This document shows, one piece after another, positions 16,589 to 24,983 of a DNA stretch of 64,000 nt. A program made the position numbers and the translations under genes. This DNA is from Marivivens sp. (GTDB lineage Bacteria; Pseudomonadota; Alphaproteobacteria; Rhodobacterales; Rhodobacteraceae), in contig JAHEBU010000004.1 in assembly GCA_024642115.1 (NCBI GenBank), forward strand, positions 124,001 to 188,000, in the 5' to 3' direction. The notes below the pieces were generated by a model. It saw only the letters and a program-made list of their open reading frames with translations, was not told the origin of the DNA and did no database searches. Numbering within the stretch: the first letter of the stretch is position 1; the number at the start of each line of letters is the position of its first letter.

Positions 16589-16608
16589 GGGGCATCCGAA
16601 GATGCCCC
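16589..16608 (-). terminator. Hairpin between pstS and pstC
   Basis: On the minus strand the arms GGGGCATC and GATGCCCC enclose a TTCG tetraloop and are followed by TTTCT. It is a weak or partial terminator that probably lets pstS be expressed above pstCAB, as is common for binding-protein genes at operon heads. Confidence 0.7.
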
Positions 16609-16628
16609 CTTCCCAGTCAGGTCGTGGA

Positions 16629-17651
16629 TCAGTTCATCGTCTTGTCGGCCGCGACGTCCGCCTGGGTCTGTGCCAGTTCCGGGTCAGACACGAGGCCATA
16701 GGCAGCCAGCGGGCCATCGGGGCCAGCCATGTCGTCCGAGACGAAGAAGTCGATGTATTCCTGAAGGCCGGGGATCACGCCGATATGCTGGGCCTTGACG
16801 TAGAAATACAGCGGGCGCGACACCGGGTAAGTGCCGTCGGCGATAGTCGCTGTGGACGGGGCAATGCCGCCCATGGTCGCGACCTGCAACTTGTCGGTAT
16901 TGTTTTCGTAGAACGACAGACCGAACACGCCGATCCCGTTCACGTCGGCGGAGATGCGCGACAGGGTCTCGGTATAGTCGCCGTCGATATCGACTGCCTT
17001 GCCGTCGGTGCGGATGGCCATGCACGCCTTGGCGCCATCGTCGCCACGCTCGGCCTTGAACACCTCTTCGTCACCGCTGGCCTTGCAGCCGGCCTCGATG
17101 ACCTTGGTGTCAAACACTTCACGGGTGCCGTGCTTGGTGCCGGGGATGAAGGCCAGGATCGGCTGGTCGGGGAACGCGGGGTTGACCTGGTTCCAGTTGG
17201 TATTGGGGTTGGCGACGATCTTGCCATCGACGACGATCTCGGCGGCCAGCGCCTTGTACCAGTCCTCGGGGGCGAATTCGAAGGCGTTGCCGTTGATGTC
17301 CGAGGCGAACACGATGCCGTCGTAGCCGATCCGGACCTGCATGATGTCGGTCACGCCATTGGCGGCACAATCAGCGATCTCTGTGTCCTTGATGGCGCGC
17401 GAGGCGTTCGCCACGTCGATGTACTGTTCGCCCACGCCTTCGCAGAACGACTTGATGCCAGCGCCCGAACCGCCCGATTCGACGACGGGGGTGGGGAAAT
17501 CAAAGTTTTCGCCGAAGGCTTCGGCGACGATGGTGGCATAGGGCAGAACGGTCGACGAGCCGGCGACGTGAACGTTGTCGCGGGCAGCGGCAGCGGTTGC
17601 GGTGATGGCAGCGATCGCCAGGGTCGAGGCGGTCAGTTTCATGAAGGACAT
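16629..17651 (-). CDS. pstS: Phosphate-binding periplasmic protein PstS
   Basis: 340-aa binding protein with a signal peptide of about 22 residues (MSFMKLTASTLAIAAITATAAAA). The mature N-terminus has VAGSSTVLPYATIVAEAFGE, and GGSGAGIKSFCEGVGEQYIDVANASRAIK is the phosphate-binding loop region (Ser/Gly-rich) of the PstS/SphX family. LYFYVKAQHIGVIPGLQEYIDFFVSDD lies near the end. Cys pairs may form disulfides in the periplasm. It is the first gene of the pst operon, preceded by a three-unit Pho box. Confidence 0.95.
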   Translation of the reverse strand: MSFMKLTASTLAIAAITATAAAARDNVHVAGSSTVLPYATIVAEAFGENFDFPTPVVESGGSGAGIKSFCEGVGEQYIDVANASRAIKDTEIADCAANGVTDIMQVRIGYDGIVFASDINGNAFEFAPEDWYKALAAEIVVDGKIVANPNTNWNQVNPAFPDQPILAFIPGTKHGTREVFDTKVIEAGCKASGDEEVFKAERGDDGAKACMAIRTDGKAVDIDGDYTETLSRISADVNGIGVFGLSFYENNTDKLQVATMGGIAPSTATIADGTYPVSRPLYFYVKAQHIGVIPGLQEYIDFFVSDDMAGPDGPLAAYGLVSDPELAQTQADVAADKTMN

Positions 17652-17732
17652 CTCATTGCTCCTGTCAGTCAGACATGGGCTGCGCGCGAGCCGCGCAACC
17701 GGTGTGCCCGACCTAGGTCCGTGGCACTTCGG

Positions 17733-17765
17733 TTTTGTGACAGTTGCGTAAAAGTTTTATGACAT
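17733..17765 (-). promoter_or_regulatory. Pho box (three 11-bp PhoB repeats) upstream of pstS
   Basis: Read on the minus strand, three consecutive 11-mers are in register: ATGTCATAAAA (17765-17755), CTTTTACGCAA (17754-17744) and CTGTCACAAAA (17743-17733). The outer two closely match the PhoB repeat CTGTCATAAAA; the middle one is degenerate. The array begins 82 bp upstream of the pstS start codon. It lies downstream of phoR's stop, so phoR is not obviously under the same site. Confidence 0.88.
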
Positions 17766-17800
17766 GGGTTGGTTTGGTGCGGAAATCGACGCGGCTTCCG

Positions 17801-18841
17801 TCAAGTTACCGGCAGGATGACCGCAAAGGTTGTGCCCTTGCCCAGCTCGCTGTCGATTCTGAGCCGTCCACGATGCCTGCTTACGATGTGCTTGACGATG
17901 GCCAGGCCCAGACCCGTCCCCCCGACCTCGCGGGACCGGTGCGTATCGATGCGATAGAATCGCTCGGTCAGGCGGGGGATATGGTGGGCGGCGATCCCCT
18001 CGCCATAGTCCTGCACGCTCAGCCGGACGCCTTTGGTGCGCAGCGCGGGTTCGTCGGCGGGCGGGGTCAGCCTGATGTCGACCCGTCCCCCCGACACCCC
18101 GTATTTTATGGCGTTTTCGATCAGGTTGTTGAGCACCTGCCGCAACTGGCCGGTGTCACCCGGCACGACCACCGGGGTCTCGGGCAGATTTGTCTGAAGG
18201 CGCACACCTGCTGTCGCTGCCACCGGTCCCAACAGGGTTGTCGTGGCGACGATCAGCGCGCCAAGGTCTACGTCGGTCATCGGGCGCATCCGCTCGTCCT
18301 CTTCGACCCGACTTAGCGACAACAGATCCTCGACCAGACGGGCCATCCGGCCTGCCTCGCGCTCCATGATGCCCAGAAACCTGTCGCGGGCAGCGGGATC
18401 GTTGCGGGCGGCCCCGCGCAGGGTTTCGACAAAGCCCAGCAGGGCGGTCAGGGGTGTGCGCAATTCGTGGCTGACGTTGGCCACGAAATCACGGCGCATC
18501 TTGCCCGCCTCTTCGATAGCGGTCACGTCTTCAAAGGTCACCACCGCCGCGCGGCCAGCCGCAATGCGCTGCGCGGCGATCGTGACGTTAAAGGTCGTAT
18601 CGCGGCCGGCCGCCCGGCCCAGAAACCGGGTGCTGCGCTGATCGCCGTCCCTCAGCGTTTCCTCGATCGCATCCAGAATGCCGGGCTGGCGCAGGGCGGT
18701 GATGTAGTGACGCCCGACAACATCCGCCCCGAACAGCTTCAGGGCCGCGGGATTGAGAGCACCGATACGTTCATCGGGCCGCACCACCAGCACCGGCAGT
18801 GGAATCGCATCAATCAGATCGAATTGGGCATCGTGTGACAT
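17801..18841 (-). CDS. phoR: Phosphate regulon sensor histidine kinase PhoR
   Basis: 346-aa histidine kinase with a PAS domain (residues about 5-110), HisKA H-box FVANVSHELRTPLTALLGF, and HATPase_c motifs N (NLIENAIKYG), G1 (VQDYGEGIA), F (ERFYRID) and G2 (GGTGLGLAIVKHI). There is no N-terminal transmembrane segment at the chosen start (ATG 18841, MSHDAQFDLIDAIPLPV), so it looks cytosolic or is tethered through PhoU/Pst; the frame continues to 18958 but adds no hydrophobic helix. The gene lies directly upstream of the pst operon on the same strand with a 149-bp gap. It is divergent from the orphan gene at 18998. Confidence 0.9.
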   Translation of the reverse strand: MSHDAQFDLIDAIPLPVLVVRPDERIGALNPAALKLFGADVVGRHYITALRQPGILDAIEETLRDGDQRSTRFLGRAAGRDTTFNVTIAAQRIAAGRAAVVTFEDVTAIEEAGKMRRDFVANVSHELRTPLTALLGFVETLRGAARNDPAARDRFLGIMEREAGRMARLVEDLLSLSRVEEDERMRPMTDVDLGALIVATTTLLGPVAATAGVRLQTNLPETPVVVPGDTGQLRQVLNNLIENAIKYGVSGGRVDIRLTPPADEPALRTKGVRLSVQDYGEGIAAHHIPRLTERFYRIDTHRSREVGGTGLGLAIVKHIVSRHRGRLRIDSELGKGTTFAVILPVT

Positions 18842-18908
18842 GTGGTTGTGGATACGCCCAGCAGGTGTGGCTGGAAAGCCTCTTGTCGGCCGTTCGGCGG
18901 GGCTGCAA

Positions 18909-18936
18909 TTGCCCCTCCGGAAATTCGCCTTATAAT
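18909..18936 (+). promoter_or_regulatory. Candidate sigma70 promoter for the small gene at 18998
   Basis: TTGCCC (18909-18914) and a perfect TATAAT (18931-18936) are separated by 16 bp in the phoR/18998 divergent region. The predicted transcript would start about 55 bp before the ATG. This is motif reading only. Confidence 0.45.
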
Positions 18937-18997
18937 TGTAGTGAAGTCGTTCTTTCACCGGACTTCAGGGCGACGGCCACCAGTTCATGGATCCGCA

Positions 18998-19375
18998 ATG
19001 GATGTCTCATCTCCGGCAAACACCTCTCCCGATCCTCCGGTGCCGCATGTTCTGGTAATCGGCGAGCTGGCCCGATGGAAACGTGCGGGTCGCGTTGTGC
19101 CAAACCTCGAAGGCTTTAGTTTCATTGATTTTGTAGATCTGACAGGCGCGGTATTGCACAGCCTGATGCCGGAAGTGGTCCTTTCGGCCCTGTTCGGGAA
19201 CAGCTTTGACGCATTAGACGTGGCCAAACGACTGAACCAGTCCGGGTTTGCCGGACGATACCGCGTTGTCGCAATGTCGATTCCATCCCGCGGACTGATC
19301 GTGTCAGAGGTTCGCGCCGTCGCCCCCACCCTAGACTTCGACATCCTGATGCTGGATGAAAAGGGCCGGCTCTAG
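18998..19375 (+). CDS. Hypothetical protein, possible degenerate receiver-like fold
   Basis: 125-aa soluble protein I do not recognise. It alternates hydrophobic strands and helices: HVLVIGELARW, GFSFIDFVDL, PEVVLSALFGNSFDALDVAKRL, RYRVVAMSIPS and DFDILMLDE. This is reminiscent of a response-regulator-like (Rossmannoid) fold, but I see no clear phospho-acceptor site. It has no signal peptide or membrane helix. The ATG at 18998 lacks a strong Shine-Dalgarno; a GTG at 18941 is an alternative. The gene faces away from phoR and its 3' end overlaps the convergent PLP-enzyme gene by four bases. The coding periodicity and conserved-looking strands suggest a real gene; function unknown. Confidence 0.6.
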   Translation: MDVSSPANTSPDPPVPHVLVIGELARWKRAGRVVPNLEGFSFIDFVDLTGAVLHSLMPEVVLSALFGNSFDALDVAKRLNQSGFAGRYRVVAMSIPSRGLIVSEVRAVAPTLDFDILMLDEKGRL

Positions 19376-20553
19376 GATTTGGTCGCGGCGACCGCCTTGG
19401 TCATTTCTGCGATCAGCAGGCCCGCGTCCTCGATCCCGACAGACACACGAAAGAATCCTTCGCTGATCCCCAGCGCGGCACGCCCTTCGGGGGTCAGCCC
19501 GCGGTGCGAGGACGAGGCAGGATGCGACAGCGTGGTGCCGACGTCGCCCAGTGTGGGCGCAAAGGCGATTTCCGGGGCCGCGCGGGTCAAGGCATTGGCC
19601 GCCGCCCTGCCCCCCTTGAGTTCAAAAGACAGCATGTTGCCGCCCCGTCCCCCCAGCAGACCCATCGCCCTGTTGTGGTCGGGATGGTCGGGGCGCGTTG
19701 GATAGATCACGCGACTGATCTGGGGCAGACCGGCCAGCGCCTCGGCCAATTTACCCGCCGTGGCCTCGGCCCGGTCAAGTCGCAGATCGAACGAATGCAG
19801 CCCCCGTTCGGCCAGCCAGCAATCGAATGGGCTGGGCGTCAGGCCCCATGTCACGTTGGCATCGTTAATTTTCGTGCGAAGATCAGGGTCGCGGGTGGCG
19901 ACATAGCCCAGCGTGGCGTCGGAATGACCGGCTAACAATTTGGTCACAGAATGGACGACGATATCGGCCCCGGCGTCCAGCGGGCGATAGAGGCGCGGTG
20001 TGGTAAAGGTGTTGTCGACCACCAGCAGCACACCCTTTTCCTGCGCCAGCGCCGTGATCCCCTCCATGTCGGCCACCCGGATCGTGGGGTTCGACATGAC
20101 CTCGACCAGAATCATCCGCGTTTCAGGCCGGATCGCGGCGCGCATCGCGGCCACGTCGGTCGGGTCAGCAAAGCTGGTCGTCATCCCCAGGCGGGGCAGG
20201 TCCTGCGTCATCAGGCGCAGACTGCGGCCATACAACTGATCACCGCCCAGCACATGATCCCCGGCTTTCAACAGACCCAGGAAAACGGCCCCGATGGCCG
20301 ACATGCCCGACCCTGTGATGATCCCGTTCTTGGCGCCCTCCAGCATGTCGATCTTTTGCGCCAGCACCTCGGCATTGGGGTGACCTTCTCGGGCGTAGGT
20401 ATAGCCCGACTTTTCCATGTATTGCGCATCCAGCGCGTCCGGATCGGGCGAGGCATAGACGACCGAAGGCTGCAATGGGGTCACCACCGGGCGCGACACG
20501 CTGGTGGGCCAGCCGGTGCGGCGCACGATCGAGGTGGGGGGCGTTTTTGTCAT
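19372..20553 (-). CDS. Cys/Met-metabolism PLP-dependent enzyme (cystathionine beta-lyase type)
   Basis: 393-aa trans-sulfuration-family enzyme. The family motifs are YTYAREGHPNAEVLAQKI, the GSGMSAIGAV segment that binds PLP phosphate, VVDNTFTTPRLYRPLDAGADIV with the PLP-ring Asp, and SVTKLLAGHSD with the Schiff-base Lys. The C-terminal half has LTRAAPEIAFAPTLGDVGTTLSHPASSSHRGL. Likely substrate is cystathionine, but methionine gamma-lyase, homoserine sulfhydrylase or aminotransferase-like relatives cannot be separated by eye. It is the last gene of the leftward yicC-gmk-carbonic anhydrase group, one base after the carbonic anhydrase gene. Confidence 0.85.
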   Translation of the reverse strand: MTKTPPTSIVRRTGWPTSVSRPVVTPLQPSVVYASPDPDALDAQYMEKSGYTYAREGHPNAEVLAQKIDMLEGAKNGIITGSGMSAIGAVFLGLLKAGDHVLGGDQLYGRSLRLMTQDLPRLGMTTSFADPTDVAAMRAAIRPETRMILVEVMSNPTIRVADMEGITALAQEKGVLLVVDNTFTTPRLYRPLDAGADIVVHSVTKLLAGHSDATLGYVATRDPDLRTKINDANVTWGLTPSPFDCWLAERGLHSFDLRLDRAEATAGKLAEALAGLPQISRVIYPTRPDHPDHNRAMGLLGGRGGNMLSFELKGGRAAANALTRAAPEIAFAPTLGDVGTTLSHPASSSHRGLTPEGRAALGISEGFFRVSVGIEDAGLLIAEMTKAVAATKS

Positions 20554-20554
20554 C

Positions 20555-21073
20555 TCAGACCTCGCTCAGGCCCGCGCGAAACCGGCGAGCGTTCTTCTGA
20601 TATCCAAGGGCTGACAGTTTCAGCCCATTGATCGCCTGTGCGTCCAGTTGGCGGACCACCTTGCCGGGGCTACCCATCACGAGACTGCCGTCAGGAATGA
20701 CCATCTTGCCGGTAATCAGGGCGCCAGCACCGATCAGGCAATTTGCGCCAATCGTGGCCCCGTCCAGAACCACGGCACACATGCCGATCAGGGTATTGTC
20801 ACCAATGCGGCAGCCATGCAGCATGACCTTGTGACCAATCGTGCAGCCCGCGCCGATGATCAGGGGCGATCCCATATCAGTATGCAACACACTGTTTTCC
20901 TGCACATTGGACCCCTGCCCCACCGTGATCCGTTCGTTATCGCCGCGCAGGGTGCAGCCGAACCAAACGGAGGCATCGGGCATCAAGGTAACGGCACCGA
21001 TCAAGTTGGCATCTGGGGCCACCCAGGCGGCGGGGTCGATGTCGGGGGCAATCCCGTCAAGGGCATAGATCAT
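20555..21073 (-). CDS. Gamma-carbonic anhydrase family protein
   Basis: 172-aa left-handed beta-helix protein built of hexapeptide repeats, e.g. [35 protein letters not shown]. The three candidate zinc histidines are His64, His81 and His86, spaced as in gamma carbonic anhydrases and YrdA/CaiE relatives. Many such proteins are cytosolic with weak or unproven carbonic anhydrase activity. ATG at 21073 overlaps the gmk stop (ATGA), so it is in the gmk operon. Confidence 0.9.
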   Translation of the reverse strand: MIYALDGIAPDIDPAAWVAPDANLIGAVTLMPDASVWFGCTLRGDNERITVGQGSNVQENSVLHTDMGSPLIIGAGCTIGHKVMLHGCRIGDNTLIGMCAVVLDGATIGANCLIGAGALITGKMVIPDGSLVMGSPGKVVRQLDAQAINGLKLSALGYQKNARRFRAGLSEV

Positions 21074-21720
21074 GTTCGGCCTCCATGTTCGCGGGCTAGG
21101 CCCCGCACGAAATCTGTCAGGCCGGGCTGGCGGGTGCGGCGCAGGCGCTCGGCGGTCAGAATGGCGCGCAACTCGGCCTCGCAGGCGTCAGGATCGGCGT
21201 TGACCAGCACATAGTCATATTCGGCCCAATGGCTGATTTCGGCCATCGACTTGGCCATCCTGTCGGCGATCACAGAATCGCTGTCCTGCCCCCGGCTGCG
21301 CAGGCGGCGTTCCAGTTCGGCCATCGACGGCGGCAGGATAAAGATCGACACCACATCATCGCCCATCGCCTGCTTGATCTGCTGCCCCCCCTGCCAGTCG
21401 ATGTCGAACAGGGTGTCAACACCACCTGTCATGTTGGCCACGACCGGGGCCTTGGGGCTACCGTACAGATTACTGAACACCTCGGCATGTTCCAGCATTT
21501 CACCCGCCTCGGCCATTGCCTCGAATTCGGGGCGACTGCGGAAATAGTAGTCCTGCCCGTCCACCTCGGCCGGACGCGGCGGGCGGGTGGTGGCAGACAC
21601 GGAAAAGCGGATCGTCGGGTCCCAGACGCGCAACCGCTTGGTCATTGTGGATTTCCCCGCGCCCGAGGGCGAGGACAGGATAATCAGCAGGCCGCGACGG
21701 GTCATCGGTTCATTCGACAT
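21070..21720 (-). CDS. gmk: Guanylate kinase
   Basis: 216-aa kinase converting GMP to GDP. The P-loop is [10 protein letters not shown] near residues 14-23. [21 protein letters not shown] is the GMP-binding region and [30 protein letters not shown] contains the Walker B equivalent. The start is ambiguous: ATG 21720 ([10 protein letters not shown], 11-bp overlap with yicC) or ATG 21705 ([11 protein letters not shown]). Neither has a strong Shine-Dalgarno. The yicC-gmk pairing is widely conserved. Confidence 0.95.
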   Translation of the reverse strand: MSNEPMTRRGLLIILSSPSGAGKSTMTKRLRVWDPTIRFSVSATTRPPRPAEVDGQDYYFRSRPEFEAMAEAGEMLEHAEVFSNLYGSPKAPVVANMTGGVDTLFDIDWQGGQQIKQAMGDDVVSIFILPPSMAELERRLRSRGQDSDSVIADRMAKSMAEISHWAEYDYVLVNADPDACEAELRAILTAERLRRTRQPGLTDFVRGLAREHGGRT

Positions 21721-22603
21721 TCTGCACCTGTTCACGCATCTGGTCGATCACCGCCTTGAGGTCGAGGCCAATGGCCGTCAACCGCTGCGACCCGGCCTTG
21801 GAACACAGGGTATTTGCTTCGCGGTTGAACTCTTGCGCCAGAAAGTCGAATTTGCGACCGGCAGGCTTGTCGTCGTCCAGCAGCTCGCGGGCGGCGGCGA
21901 CGTGGGCGCGCAGGCGGTCCAACTCCTCGGTCACGTCGGATTTGACCGCCAGCAGCGCCAGCTCCTGCGCCACGCGGCCTTCGTCCATGTCTGGCACGTC
22001 CTCGGCCACCCGGCGCAGGGCGGCGGTCAGGGTCGCGCGCGCCTCGTCGCGGCGGGCCTCGGCGGCTTCGGCGGCGGCGTCGGTCAGGGCTGCGATCTGG
22101 TCCAGATGGTCGGACAACACGCGGGTCAGCGCGGCCCCTTCCGACAGGCGCATGGCGACGAATTCGTTCAGCAGCTCCGCAAAATCCGACTGCACCGCCT
22201 GTACCAAGCCGTCGATATCCACGTCGGCGGCGGCCTCGGCTACCACGACGCCACGCTGGGCCAGCACATCAGCGGCGGTCGGTTGGGCAAGCGTGTTTCC
22301 CTTGGCCATTGCGCGGTCCTGCACCAGATCGAGGGCGGCCAAAACCCGGTCCAGCTGGTCCAGATCAAGGTTCAGCGCGCCCTGCGCCTCGTCCCGGCCA
22401 AGGCGAAGGTTGAGCGTGACATTGCCCCGCGCGATCCGGGCGGAAAGGGCCGTCCGGACCGCCTGCTCCAGCCCCGGAACCGTGTCCGGCAGGCGCAGGC
22501 GCAGGTCCAGCCCCCGGGCATTGACCCCGCGCACATCCCACACCCACGACATCGGGCCGAACGCTCCGGTCCGGCTGGCAAAGGCGGTCATCGACTGGAT
22601 CAC
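21710..22603 (-). CDS. yicC: YicC family endoribonuclease/stress protein
   Basis: 297-aa YicC/YloC protein. The N-terminus [39 protein letters not shown] matches the conserved YicC_N pattern (I-x-S-M-T-x-F-A). The C-terminus [47 protein letters not shown] is the conserved DUF1732 end. The family has RNA-processing activity in other bacteria. GTG at 22603 is chosen because it restores the family N-terminus and has AGGAAA upstream; ATG 22591 is the alternative. The frame extends to 22687 with a signal-peptide-like stretch that I regard as accidental. Confidence 0.9.
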   Translation of the reverse strand: MIQSMTAFASRTGAFGPMSWVWDVRGVNARGLDLRLRLPDTVPGLEQAVRTALSARIARGNVTLNLRLGRDEAQGALNLDLDQLDRVLAALDLVQDRAMAKGNTLAQPTAADVLAQRGVVVAEAAADVDIDGLVQAVQSDFAELLNEFVAMRLSEGAALTRVLSDHLDQIAALTDAAAEAAEARRDEARATLTAALRRVAEDVPDMDEGRVAQELALLAVKSDVTEELDRLRAHVAAARELLDDDKPAGRKFDFLAQEFNREANTLCSKAGSQRLTAIGLDLKAVIDQMREQVQNVE

Positions 22604-22700
22604 GGGCGGACTTTCCTGTGCTTGGGCTGCCTGCGCACCTAAGGCCAAAGCCGCACAGGGAGCAAGAGCAGGTCCATTAACCGCCATATCAAAAGGATCG

Positions 22701-22712
22701 TGAAAATTTTCA
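22701..22712. promoter_or_regulatory. AT palindrome in the yicC/PAS-gene divergent region
   Basis: TGAAAATTTTCA is a perfect 12-bp palindrome in the middle of the 176-bp region between the divergent yicC and PAS-protein genes. It may be an operator or just an AT-rich promoter element; no regulator can be named. Confidence 0.35.
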
Positions 22713-22779
22713 AAGAAGGTCGTACAAATGTGTCAGGACTGGGGCACCGCCCTGATCGCAACGCCGCAAAGGACAGACC

Positions 22780-23406
22780 ATGGATATCTTCGATATGACC
22801 CATTCTTCGGGTTCGGATCACGGCATCCTGACAGTGCTGGAAAGTTATTGGCGGGACCTTCGGGGGGCCAATCGGCTTCCGGTGCGCAACTCGGTCGATC
22901 CGGCGCGGATCGACGCGGCGCTGCCGTCGGCCTTTATCCTTGACCGGGTGGCACCTGGCGTGGCCCGGATGCGGGTCGCGGGTCAGCGGATCAATGACCT
23001 GTTGGGAATGGACGGACGCGGCATGCTGTTTTCCAGCCTGTTTTCACCCGCAGCGGCGCAGGACATCAGCCGTCTGCTCGACCAGGTTTTCGACGGACCG
23101 GCCATCGTGTCGCTGCCCGTGGTGTCGCACCGCAGCCTGACACGATCGCGGATGACCGGGCAGATCCTTGTCCTGCCGTTGGCGGGGACGGATGGCGGGG
23201 TGGCGCGGGCGCTGGGGGCGCTTGTGACCGACAGCGCACCGGGGCGGTCGGCACGGCGGTTCGACATCGCCCCTGGCGAGATCAGGGTCGAAGGCTTGGA
23301 CCATCCGGACACCCGGCTGCGTCTGGCCGCCACGTCGGGCGCACCGCTCCGGATAGGCCCGGCTGTAGCGCGGCCGGCCCTGAAGCTCGTGGTGTCGAAC
23401 GACTGA
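22780..23406 (+). CDS. PAS domain-containing protein (PF07310-like)
   Basis: 208-aa soluble protein. ILTVLESYWRDLRGANRLPVRNSVDPARIDAALPSAFILDRVAPGVARMRVAGQRINDLLGMDGRGM is the typical start of the PAS_5 family common in alphaproteobacteria. The central part (ILVLPLAGTDGGVARALGALV) completes a PAS-like fold, and the C-terminal 50 residues are less conserved. There is no output domain, so it may sense a small ligand or act through partners. AAGGACAGACC precedes the ATG. It converges on the DAHP synthase gene with a three-base gap. Confidence 0.8.
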   Translation: MDIFDMTHSSGSDHGILTVLESYWRDLRGANRLPVRNSVDPARIDAALPSAFILDRVAPGVARMRVAGQRINDLLGMDGRGMLFSSLFSPAAAQDISRLLDQVFDGPAIVSLPVVSHRSLTRSRMTGQILVLPLAGTDGGVARALGALVTDSAPGRSARRFDIAPGEIRVEGLDHPDTRLRLAATSGAPLRIGPAVARPALKLVVSND

Positions 23407-23409
23407 GGG

Positions 23410-24780
23410 TCAGACCGCTTCAGCGTTGCGGATCTGGGTGCGCCGGGCCGACAACTCTTCCGCCACCAGGAACGCCAGTTCCAGCGACTGCGACGCGTTC
23501 AGGCGCGGATCGCAGGCGGTGTGATAGCGATCCGACAGATCCTCGTCCGTTACGGCACGCACGCCACCGGTGCATTCGGTCACATCCTTGCCGGTCATCT
23601 CGAAATGCACGCCGCCTGGGATCGTGCCCTCGGCATTGTGAACGGCAAAGAATTCGCGGACCTCGCGCAACACCGATTCAAACGGACGGGTCTTGTAGCC
23701 GGTCGACGATTTGATCGTGTTGCCGTGCATCGCATCGCAGGACCAGACCACGTTGGCGCCCTCTTCGCGGACGGCCTTGACCAGCCGGGGCAGATGTTCG
23801 CCCACTGATCCGGCCCCAAAGCGGGCGATCAGGGTGATGCGGCCTTCCTCGTTCTTCGGGTTAAGCGAATTCAGCAACGACTTGAGGTGGCCCGAGGTCA
23901 TCGACGGCCCGCATTTCAGACCGATGGGGTTCTGCACACCCTTGCAGAATTCCACATGCGCCCCGTCGGGCTGACGGGTGCGGTCGCCGATCCAGATCAT
24001 GTGACCGGACCCGGCCAGCCATTTGCCGGTGGTGGAATCGACACGGCACAAAGCCTCTTCGTATTCCAGCAACAGCGCTTCGTGGCTGGTAAAGAATTCT
24101 ACGGTCTGCAACGTATGCTCGGCCTCGGCCCGGATTCCGGCGGCTTCGATGAAATCGAGCGCATCGCTGATCCGGTTGGCCATGTCACGATATTTTTCAG
24201 CCTCGGGCGCACCGGTGAACCCCAGGGTCCAGGCATGAACCTTGTGCACGTCGGCATAGCCGCCGGTGGAAAAGGCGCGCAGCAGGTTCAGGGTGGCGGC
24301 GGCCTGAAGATAGGCCTGCAACATCCGCTCGGGGTCCGGGTTGCGGGCCTCAGGGGTGAAATCAAAGCCGTTGATGATGTCGCCACGATAGCTGGGAAGT
24401 TCCTGCCCGTTCATCACTTCGGTCGGGGCGCTGCGCGGCTTGGCCATCTGGCCGGCCATGCGGCCCACCTTGACCACCGGAACCTTGGCGCCATAGGTCA
24501 GCACCATCGCCATCTGCAACATGACCTTGAACGTGTCGCGGATGTTGTCCGCGGCAAATTCGGCAAAGCTTTCGGCGCAATCGCCCCCCTGCAACAGGAA
24601 CGCCTCGCCGCGGCCAGCCTGGGCCAACAACGACTTGAGACGGCGGGCCTCTCCTGCAAAAACCAACGGCGGATAGCTCGACAGTTTGCCTTCCACAGCC
24701 TTGAGAGCGGCCGCGTCGGTATAGTCAGGCATCTGGACCCGGGGCTTGGTGCGCCAGTCAGTCTTGAGCCACTCGGTCAT
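23410..24780 (-). CDS. Class II 3-deoxy-7-phosphoheptulonate (DAHP) synthase
   Basis: 456-aa plant-type DAHP synthase, the first enzyme of the shikimate pathway. It condenses phosphoenolpyruvate with erythrose 4-phosphate. Motifs include [11 protein letters not shown] (metal-binding Cys), [74 protein letters not shown] and [18 protein letters not shown]. Class II enzymes replace the AroF/G/H type in many alphaproteobacteria. ATG at 24780 begins [20 protein letters not shown], the family N-terminus; the longer frame to 24885 is discarded. Length is normal. Confidence 0.95.
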   Translation of the reverse strand: MTEWLKTDWRTKPRVQMPDYTDAAALKAVEGKLSSYPPLVFAGEARRLKSLLAQAGRGEAFLLQGGDCAESFAEFAADNIRDTFKVMLQMAMVLTYGAKVPVVKVGRMAGQMAKPRSAPTEVMNGQELPSYRGDIINGFDFTPEARNPDPERMLQAYLQAAATLNLLRAFSTGGYADVHKVHAWTLGFTGAPEAEKYRDMANRISDALDFIEAAGIRAEAEHTLQTVEFFTSHEALLLEYEEALCRVDSTTGKWLAGSGHMIWIGDRTRQPDGAHVEFCKGVQNPIGLKCGPSMTSGHLKSLLNSLNPKNEEGRITLIARFGAGSVGEHLPRLVKAVREEGANVVWSCDAMHGNTIKSSTGYKTRPFESVLREVREFFAVHNAEGTIPGGVHFEMTGKDVTECTGGVRAVTDEDLSDRYHTACDPRLNASQSLELAFLVAEELSARRTQIRNAEAV

Positions 24781-24983
24781 GGTCGTGCTCCGGTCTTGGA
24801 TCAGGTTCAGCGATATCAGGCCGGGCTTATACCCCCCGGATCGGACGGGGCCAATGGCAAATCGCTGAATATGTCGGCCTGTCACACGCCGTTACCGACA
24901 TGAAACGCCGCAAACGATTGTTCTTGAAGCCCCCCCACAAACCTGTTGTGGTCCAGCACAACACGCAATTCCGGACCCCAGAC

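Noticed and set aside
18842-18997. N-terminal extension of the 18998 gene
   Set aside because: The extension reads through the probable promoter with a TATAAT and has unrelated composition, so the ATG at 18998 is preferred.
22604-22687. In-frame extension of yicC encoding a signal-peptide-like stretch (MAVNGPALAPCAALALGAQAAQAQ)
   Set aside because: YicC proteins are cytosolic and begin near the VIQSMTAF motif. The extension has no family support and the GTG at 22603 has an acceptable ribosome site.
24900-24983. 28-residue basic leader on the GlxA-type regulator
   Set aside because: MKRRKRLFLKPP... is not family-like; ATG 24984 begins directly before the DJ-1/PfpI domain. Kept as an alternative start only.
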